Part shown: positions 57,661-64,000 of the stretch, piece after piece | How positions within the stretch are numbered: the first letter of the stretch is position 1 | Layout: every line of letters starts with the position of its first letter | NCBI RefSeq assembly: GCF_963576675.1 | Contig: NC_088915.1 | Span: forward strand, 191,001-255,000 | DNA length: 64,000 nt | Source: Euphorbia lathyris | Taxonomy: Eukaryota > Streptophyta > Magnoliopsida > Malpighiales > Euphorbiaceae | Reading direction: 5' to 3' | Program-made: the position numbers and the translations under genes | Notes under the pieces: generated by a model | What the model was told of the DNA's origin: nothing | The model's database searches: none | Seen by the model: only the letters and a program-made list of their open reading frames with translations

Positions 57661-59308
57661 CGCGATAAGCAAACTGTTCGAGATTTTTTTTTTTAAATCC
57701 CGAATGGAGCTGAAAAATAATAATAATAAATAAAAAAAAAAAAAATTGCACCGCAAATCATCAAATTTTTGGCGATTGCGATAAAATCCGTAAGTTTTCT
57801 TCTCCACCCTAACTTTTTGCACTTGTACTTTATGGTTTGTGATGCAATGTTGGAACTTATTGCATATTTTTAGTGTGAGGAGGAGGGGTAGACAAACTTA
57901 CAAAAATTGTATAATTTTTAAATTTTTGTTGCGTCGTGTCTAGTTTAGTTTAGCGTTTTCGGGTTTTATTTATGTTCTCGCATGTTTAGGATCTAAAACC
58001 GTGAACCTCCTTCGAATCTAAACTTCGTTAGTTGCCCTTGAGGGCTGAGAACCGAATCTAAGATTGCATGACAACTAGTTTAGGTGTAGGACACAATCCT
58101 TGTATCTGTAAGAGCATGAGCTAAAGTTTGCATTTAGACTCTACTTTTGAAGAAATGCTAAAATCATTACTGAGGTAGATAACTTAAGAATTGAAGGCAT
58201 GTGATGTTGAACTTGAGTTTGGGGAAAACTAGTAAACACAAAATTGAAACCCAAAGAATTGTGAGTTGAATTTGAGCCTAAGAGCGAACATCAAAAAGCT
58301 CTTTTTCTTGACATTTTTATGTGAATGCTTTGACTTGTGGAAAGATTACAGATTTTGCACCTAATACTGTGTTGAACCTACATGCAATGATTTGAAATGA
58401 TAAACGATGAATCAGCCTCATTAGAATTAACCCTTTTTTCTTTACCTTATTTTCTCTTTTTCATCCACTCTAGGAAGCCCCTTTGAGCCTATATTTTTGT
58501 AGTTGATAGATTTTTTTTTCGTTCTAACCTATTTTTGCAAACCACAACTTGGTTTGCTACTTAACCCTAAGTTTTTGCAAAGCTCACATCGAGCCTTTGT
58601 CGTTCTAGCGCTTTATCTTTGTTTATGGCATCATAGTAGCAAGCCAAAAGGCTAAGAAGTGATTGAGCATCACTATCCAAAAAGAAAAAAAAAAGAGAAA
58701 AACAGAAAAAGAAAAGAAAAGAGACGAACAAAAAGGAGAACTTCATTCCTCAGTTCTTAAAATCAAAATGTCTCAAGAAAAAAAAAAGTAAAAAAAAATA
58801 AAATAATGAATAAAAAACTCAGTCACTTCACATTTGCTAAAGCCATTTTAACTTTGTTTTTCTAGCGCTAGAACTATTAACCCTTGTTGTACCTTTAACC
58901 CTCTAACCACATTACAACCCCAATTCGAGGCAGTTTTTGATATCATCGGAGTCATATAGCATAGTAGAGGAACTCGGATGAACGTGCAAAATCAACGTAA
59001 TCCTAAGCAAGAACATAAGCTGAGAGTAAACACTTTAGCCACCAAAATTGTGTGAATTGAGTGAACTACCTATGGTGAGGTGTTTTACTTAGCGATCCCC
59101 TCAAGCTCGTTTAATTGAACATGTGTCCTTTTGCTTAAAACTATGACCTATGATAATTGAAATGCGGCTTTTGGATATCGTGTCTCTACTTTGTATTTCC
59201 GAATGCATGTAATTACAGATGCTCGAAATTGTGTCAAGCACCTAGTCAAACCGGGAGGTTTTCTAGCTTGCTTGTGATTGCGGGTAAAGTTTTAAGTGCG
59301 AGGAGGTT
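57661..59308 (+). other. non-coding interior of the Athila-like element with PPT
   Basis: No coding frame is seen over 1.6 kb. It includes A-rich tracts (58680-58810) and a purine-rich tract at 57875-57890 (GTGTGAGGAGGAGGGG). A second purine tract, GTGCGAGGAGGTT (59296-59308), lies directly before the 3' LTR and is the likely PPT. Confidence 0.6.
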
Positions 59309-59538
59309 TGATAGGGGTCAAAAATCTCTATCTTTGGGTACGGTTTTAGGACGGGTTTTAGCATTATTTAGTTAATAAGCGAGCATTTCTCGCATTTAAA
59401 TGCTTTTGTGTGAGTTAGTTAGGAATTGAAAACGTTTTATTTATTTTTCGTTGTTTAGGCTCGTTTTGTGACCAATTTAGGCAATTACGGCCAAAATAGC
59501 ATGCATAGTATAATTCCGTTATCTTTTGAAGCTAATTG

Positions 59539-61737
59539 TGTAATGACCCTAACCCAAATAATATTTGTATATATCATTCTCACTATATAGGTATTTGATT
59601 TATAGTATTTTTGGTTTTGTCAAAAAGAAAAGTATGTTTATTTTATTGTAACTATTAGTTAATTACAGGGTTATAGTTATTTTAATTACATTATATATAT
59701 TTTAAATCCTTAAATTTAGGTCATTATGTTATATTTTCAAAACCTAGCCTCGTTCTAAGAGAAAGCAGTTTTCTCCAATAAATTTTCAAGAGCCGCCGTC
59801 AATCTTTTTTTGCTGTCAAAGTCGAAGTCTACTTTAATCTCTTTTATCTGGTGTTCATCAGTTTCCGAGTAAGTTGATCACCTTTTAATTAATATTTTTA
59901 CTCTTCCATCTCATTAGTGATGTGATGATTCTCCAAGTGGCTAGTAAATTGATTTTCCCCAAGTCATCCATGCACATTGAAAACAGAGTAATTAATCATG
60001 ATTTAAACAAATGTTGCTTCTTGTCTTTATCATCATGGTTCCATAAAACTTTTTTTATATTATATCTTTGAGGTCATTGCATTTTTTTTTGGGATATTCT
60101 ACTTCATTTTACAACCTCTGTAACTTTAACATGGATTTACAATTGGTGGAAGCAAATTTGTCTTTCCTGTACAAGTTTTTATATCAATTCAAAGAGTTTT
60201 ATTTCAAATTTATTTTGGGTTTTAATTGAGAGGAGGGTTGCGGATTATCAAATTTTGAAATTTGTTTTCATATTATTAGTGCTAGTTAAGGATGACTAAG
60301 ATTAATCTTATTTTTAAATTTTAGCAGTAGCTAATTTTTTTTTTTTTTGGAAAAGACTAGCAGTAGCTCATATTAATCTCATGGTTTTGATTTCTTATTT
60401 TATTTGTTGATTCATTATGGTTTAACTAATTCTCCCCTAATATGTTAACTGTCCCCATTAATTTAGATACGATTAAGCTTAGTTAATTCATTTTCCCTTT
60501 TATTGAACCACTAGGAAATTCTGATATCCCTTCGGTCGATTGAGAGACGAGCTTTTCGGTTCTTGCTTCCGTTTAAATTCCGGGTGAGTGGTAATTATAG
60601 TACACGACACTGTTTGATTGAAATATTAGACTGAAAAACTGTTTATCAAAAATTAGCGTTTGACTGTTTATTTTCGTTCCTAAAAACGTATAGCTTAAAC
60701 CTTATGTTTACTAAATATCCTTAGTATTAGAGCGTATATTCTGGGAACAGGCCTTTATATTGATTTGTTTTATTATCAGGTACAATGAATTTATTTAAAA
60801 TCTGGTTTGGTATGATTTGTAGTTTCTGATACGCGATTTATCGCAGTTATTTCATTTGTTTTAGAAATCTGATAATTCGTTCAATCAGTTATGATTTTCT
60901 GATTTATATATGTATACTATATGTTTTCAAACTGGTACAAGTGCTCAGTATATCTGTATATGTTATTTGGCCTCTCACCGATCTTCATAACATTAGGTCC
61001 TTGCATTTGTCTTTGAGTCAGGTTGTCAGTTGCCAGTTTGTCGTCAGTTGTGTCAGCATTAGAATCATGCATAAGATCGGTGAAGGCGATTATCTGTTAT
61101 CTGTATCTGTTATTGGTAGCGCTTACCATTTATCTGGCCCTGGTGGTGTGCAGTATCACCACTCTGTTACACTGTACCATGTGTTTTAAAGCTTCTGTCT
61201 TATTTCTGATTATCCTAATAATTGATATTTGGAAAGGTTTCAGTATTATGTTTCACAATTGATTATCAGCATTTTGAATTGATTATTGTATAATGACCTT
61301 TTAGTTTAATTGATTTTGAAATACTATATTTTGAACTATATTTGTCATAATTTAAAAGTATCAGCCTGCCTGTCTGTTCCCTTTTTGTTGTGTGCTATAG
61401 CTACTGCTCACTGAGGTTTTCGCTCGTATAGACGAAAATCTCATACCACGTTGAATCTTTCTTTTTCAGATTAAGGTCCCTGTTCGTGAGATAACCCTTG
61501 GATTGATGTTGAAGGAGACTGATTAAGAATTTAGCTTTATTTTATTCTTTAGAGAACTTTGATTATTGAGGTTTAGACTTACACATTTGATTCCTTTAAG
61601 GTTTATTGATGTAATTGAGATGAGTTTGATATTCTGCTAATAAACTTTGAAATTTTCAATTGTTCAGAATTAAGGCTAGCATAGATTAAAGTTAGTTTAA
61701 TTAATGCGCCGGTCATGGCCTGGGTTGGGTCGTGACA
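59539..61737 (+). mobile_element. solo LTR (gypsy-type), 2199 bp, inserted in the Athila-like 3' LTR
   Basis: Runs from TGTAATGACCC to GGGTCGTGACA, with perfect TSD AATTG (59534-59538, 61738-61742). The sequences either side join exactly as in the 5' LTR. No PBS, PPT or coding sequence, so it is a solo LTR. Short frames at 60941-61262 have no domain. Termini are like those of the solo LTR at 37450-39726. Confidence 0.9.
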
Positions 61738-61934
61738 AATTGGTCCGCCAAAAGTCGCACCAAACGAAGCGTTTCCACAAAATAAGCGATTGGCGGGTCA
61801 ATTTAGCCCTTGGACTAATGTTGTTTGGAGTTTATGTGCGTGTGCAGGTTAAAACATGATCAATTTCAGGCAAAAATCGTGTCTCGGGGACCCCCGGCAG
61901 TCGCTCGGCGAATTGAGCATCGGCGCGCAGCCCG

Positions 61935-62175
61935 GGCGCTGCTCGGCGAGCAGCCCAGGCACCGCCCAGGCACTGCCCAGGCACCGCCCAGGCACTGCCC
62001 AGGCACCGCCCAGGCACTGCCCAGGCACTGCCCAGGCACTATGCCTGCTCGCCGAGCAGGCCACCAGAGGCCTGCTCGGGCGAGCAGGATGCCTGCTCGC
62101 CGAGCAGGCCGCCAGGCGCCTGCTCGCCGAGCAGGGCGCTGCTCGTCGCGAGTAGCCCTGCTCGCCGAGCAGACC
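61935..62175. repeat. GC-rich palindromic repeat array in the 3' LTR
   Basis: Eight 11-bp CCCAGGCAC(C/T)G units (against three in the 5' LTR) are followed by CTGCTCGCCGAGCAG hairpin units, fewer than in the 5' LTR. Copy-number change between sister LTRs shows the array is unstable. Confidence 0.9.
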
Positions 62176-63256
62176 TGCGGGAATTGGTCAAAAAGACCAA
62201 TTCCGCCCCCACGAAGCCACGATGGACCCCACGATTTCCTACACCAATAAGGACACGAAAATAGGTCAAAAAGAGGGCCGAGCCACGCCTATAAATAGAG
62301 TTTTTCCAATGTAAATTAGATATCTTTTATCTTTGTAATTTTCTTAGTTTTCCTCTTGAGAAATCCTCTCCACCTCCTCCATATCCTTCAAACCTCCATT
62401 GAAGACACCTCCGAAGCTCCGTTCACCGAGGATTGCTCAAGCTCCATCCTTAAGTCCTAGAAAGACGCCTGCATTGGTAGACAGGTTCCCTGAAAGGGAT
62501 TTTTCTTCTTTTACATTCTGTCTAGCCTCTGATACATGTTATGAATTCTAGGCTTATTGTAACTTCGTGACAATATTCTCCATCTTTGATATATATTATA
62601 GTTCTTGTTCATTCAATTGTTTTAATGCTTTAATCTTTGTCTTACGCTTTGTCTGATTGGTTTAACTCATTCGATAATCCCAAAATCAAGTTGGCACATA
62701 TTGCGAGCTGAATCTGACCTAGTCAGTGCCTATAGGATTGACGACCCTATAGAAGATTAAGCCCAAATTACTGAGCCTTAGAGCTAGTTTCGGCCTTACA
62801 AGGGAATCACGAACTAGGGACTTTAGGAGGATAGGTCGGGTTAATCGCCTCGGACACAAGTGACTTAGGTTTTAATTCAATTGCTTAAACAATCTATTTT
62901 CATTATCATCGTATCCCTTCATGTTCCTTCGGATAATTGCATTGGTAAAAGATCACTTAGGAGTAGTTTAACTTAATTAGGGGTAGAGTAACTTAATTAG
63001 GCGTAGAATAACTTAGTTAGAATCAGATAACTTAGCTAGGAATAGTATAATTCAACCTACGAGTATATTAACTTAGAAAAACCAACTCAAAACCCCCTAA
63101 GCCTAGATAACACCTGAAACCAAGTAACTCGATACTTGCAGAAATAAATCCTGTGGACGATAACCTGGACTTAACCAGAAATTTATTACTTGATAACGAC
63201 GGGGTACACTTATCCCTTAGTGAGTTCTTATCTCTAACTTAGGTGAGGGCGCATCA

Positions 63257-64000
63257 GCTGGCAAACTAGATAGCTTTGTCCAGAATAACAAATAACAAGA
63301 TGACAAGCAGAAGACAGATCCCAAAAATAAATTCAAAAGTGTCATTAATGTCATAGCAGATGGACCAGTGTATCAGCCACCCGTGAAAAAAGCAAAAATA
63401 TCCGCTCTGGATAAAACATCCCTCCATTGCTCTTTTTGCAGAAACAGGTCCAGTAATCTCTCCACATGCAGATGCATTGGTAGTAACAATGGCAATTCAA
63501 GGATGGGAGATAAAATAAAGCGAGTAAAGACACGGGCAGTTCTCACAATGTCATCACCAAAGGTGCATTCGCCAAACTAAAGGTTGATCCGATCCAAATA
63601 GAAACAACCATTGTTGACATCATTGGAGTGACGGGTCACACTATCCAGACCAATGGCCAGAGGTTGCAGCCCTAATTTCCATCCGTCGTCTGACAATGTA
63701 CATTCCCACCAGCAAAGGAGGAGTAATGATTAGCGGGAACCAAAAGGTGGCTAAAGAGACTTATACTCGGCGTCACTATCAATCCGCCCACAATCCAAAG
63801 AGGACGAAGGTAAGAAATATTAACTTATCACTACAGCTTTGGGCGACACAGAAACGCTCCTTATTGCTGATGGAAAGCGGGTGCGGATCGCCAAAGGATT
63901 AAAACTTGAGATCAAAGAGGATGTTAAAAAAGTTCTCATTGAGTCTGAAAGCGTATTTACATAGGAGAATGAGATCCCCATAGGAGTAAGCCCAGATGTG
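63257..64000 (+). pseudogene. Tat-like gypsy gag C-terminus and protease, continues past right edge
   Basis: After the GCTGG duplication come INVIADGPVYQPPVKKAKIS (the gag-protease border), PHADALVVTMAIQGWEIKRV with a frame change, and the aspartic protease active site D-T-G-S-S at 63529-63543. IQIETTIVDIIGVTGHTIQTNGQ is the protease flap and fold. MYIPTSKGGVMISGNQKVAKETY is the segment between protease and RT. Frame changes occur near 63420, 63510, 63590 and 63690, so it is not functional. RT would lie beyond 64000. Confidence 0.8.

Larger units (their letters stand above)
54045..63256 (+). mobile_element. non-autonomous Athila-like gypsy element, 9.2 kb including a nested solo LTR
   Basis: Two LTRs (54045-55754 and 59309-63256, the latter split by a solo LTR) are flanked by the perfect duplication GCTGG (54040-54044, 63257-63261). 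LTRs begin TGATAGGGGTC and end GGGCGCATCA. The PBS is tRNA-Asp type. The 3.55-kb interior has a gag-like frame but no protease, RT, RNase H or integrase, so it must rely on another element's enzymes. The Athila call rests on the tRNA-Asp PBS, the gag C-terminus, and the 'gggaggcaaccca' motif after the frame (about 57138-57150). Confidence 0.9.
59309..63256 (+). repeat. 3' LTR of the Athila-like element, split by a solo LTR
   Basis: LTR parts are 59309-59538 and 61743-63256; the AATTG target duplication is counted once. Net length is about 1744 bp against 1710 in the 5' LTR. The difference is mainly due to eight instead of three 11-bp CCCAGGCAC units, offset by fewer hairpin units. A TATA box TATAAATA lies at 62290-62297. 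Confidence 0.92.

Noticed and set aside
60941..61262. Two overlapping frames (82 and 79 codons) in the solo LTR.
   Set aside because: Frames overlap in different phases, no domain, and LTRs of this kind are non-coding.

Overview
This window reads as nuclear DNA of a flowering plant, probably a eudicot. Almost every recognisable segment is a plant-type transposable element: Ty1/copia and Ty3/gypsy LTR retrotransposons, CACTA (En/Spm) DNA transposons and small inverted-repeat elements. The low-copy pieces are plant too: a nuclear psbTn-like (photosystem II 5 kDa protein) pseudogene, a RecQ helicase exon, and a block that looks like plant mitochondrial DNA. I see no intact host gene, no rRNA or tRNA gene and no CRISPR array. 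The only long intact reading frame is a 1638-codon gypsy polyprotein.

Left part (1-18.9 kb). A minus-strand copia element runs off the left edge (LTR at 2225-2465). After about 1 kb of AT-rich DNA come a MITE-like fragment, an LTR fragment and a Tat-like gypsy LTR with the start of its gag (about 4.7-5.7 kb). A second minus-strand copia (about 5.7-18.9 kb) is split by a nearly complete gypsy element of CRM (centromeric retrotransposon) type at 7973-14531. That element has two 853-bp LTRs that look about 99% identical, a perfect TAATG target duplication, an initiator-Met PBS, and a polyprotein that reads about 130 codons into its 3' LTR.

Middle (18.9-28.8 kb). A block of about 9.9 kb has the texture of plant mitochondrial intergenic DNA and is most likely a nuclear mitochondrial insertion (NUMT). 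It carries a LINE reverse-transcriptase scrap and a copia scrap. No standard mitochondrial gene was recognised, so this call rests on texture.

Right-centre (28.8-48.6 kb). A decayed plus-strand copia is interrupted by a 16,559-bp CACTA element (31812-48370, TSD ATA). The CACTA carries a tnp2-type transposase gene and a tnpA-like gene, both with lesions. Inside it sit a 2.28-kb solo LTR that cuts tnp2, two or three MITEs, and the psbTn pseudogene. 187 bp of copia later, a second CACTA end starts at 48561.

Right part (48.6-64 kb). Within or next to the second CACTA lie a RecQ helicase exon, a short copia LTR, and a Tat-like gypsy LTR (50576-51268) followed by decayed gypsy coding remnants. A non-autonomous Athila-like element (54045-63256, TSD GCTGG) splits a Tat-like gag. 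Its 3' LTR is itself split by a 2.2-kb solo LTR (59539-61737, TSD AATTG).

The insertion order follows from the nesting. On the right, copia is older than the CACTA elements, which are older than the gypsy layer, then the Athila-like element, then the solo LTR. On the left, copia is older than the CRM element. Several stop codons in the older polyproteins sit at expected tryptophan codons, the pattern expected from decay of methylated, silenced DNA.
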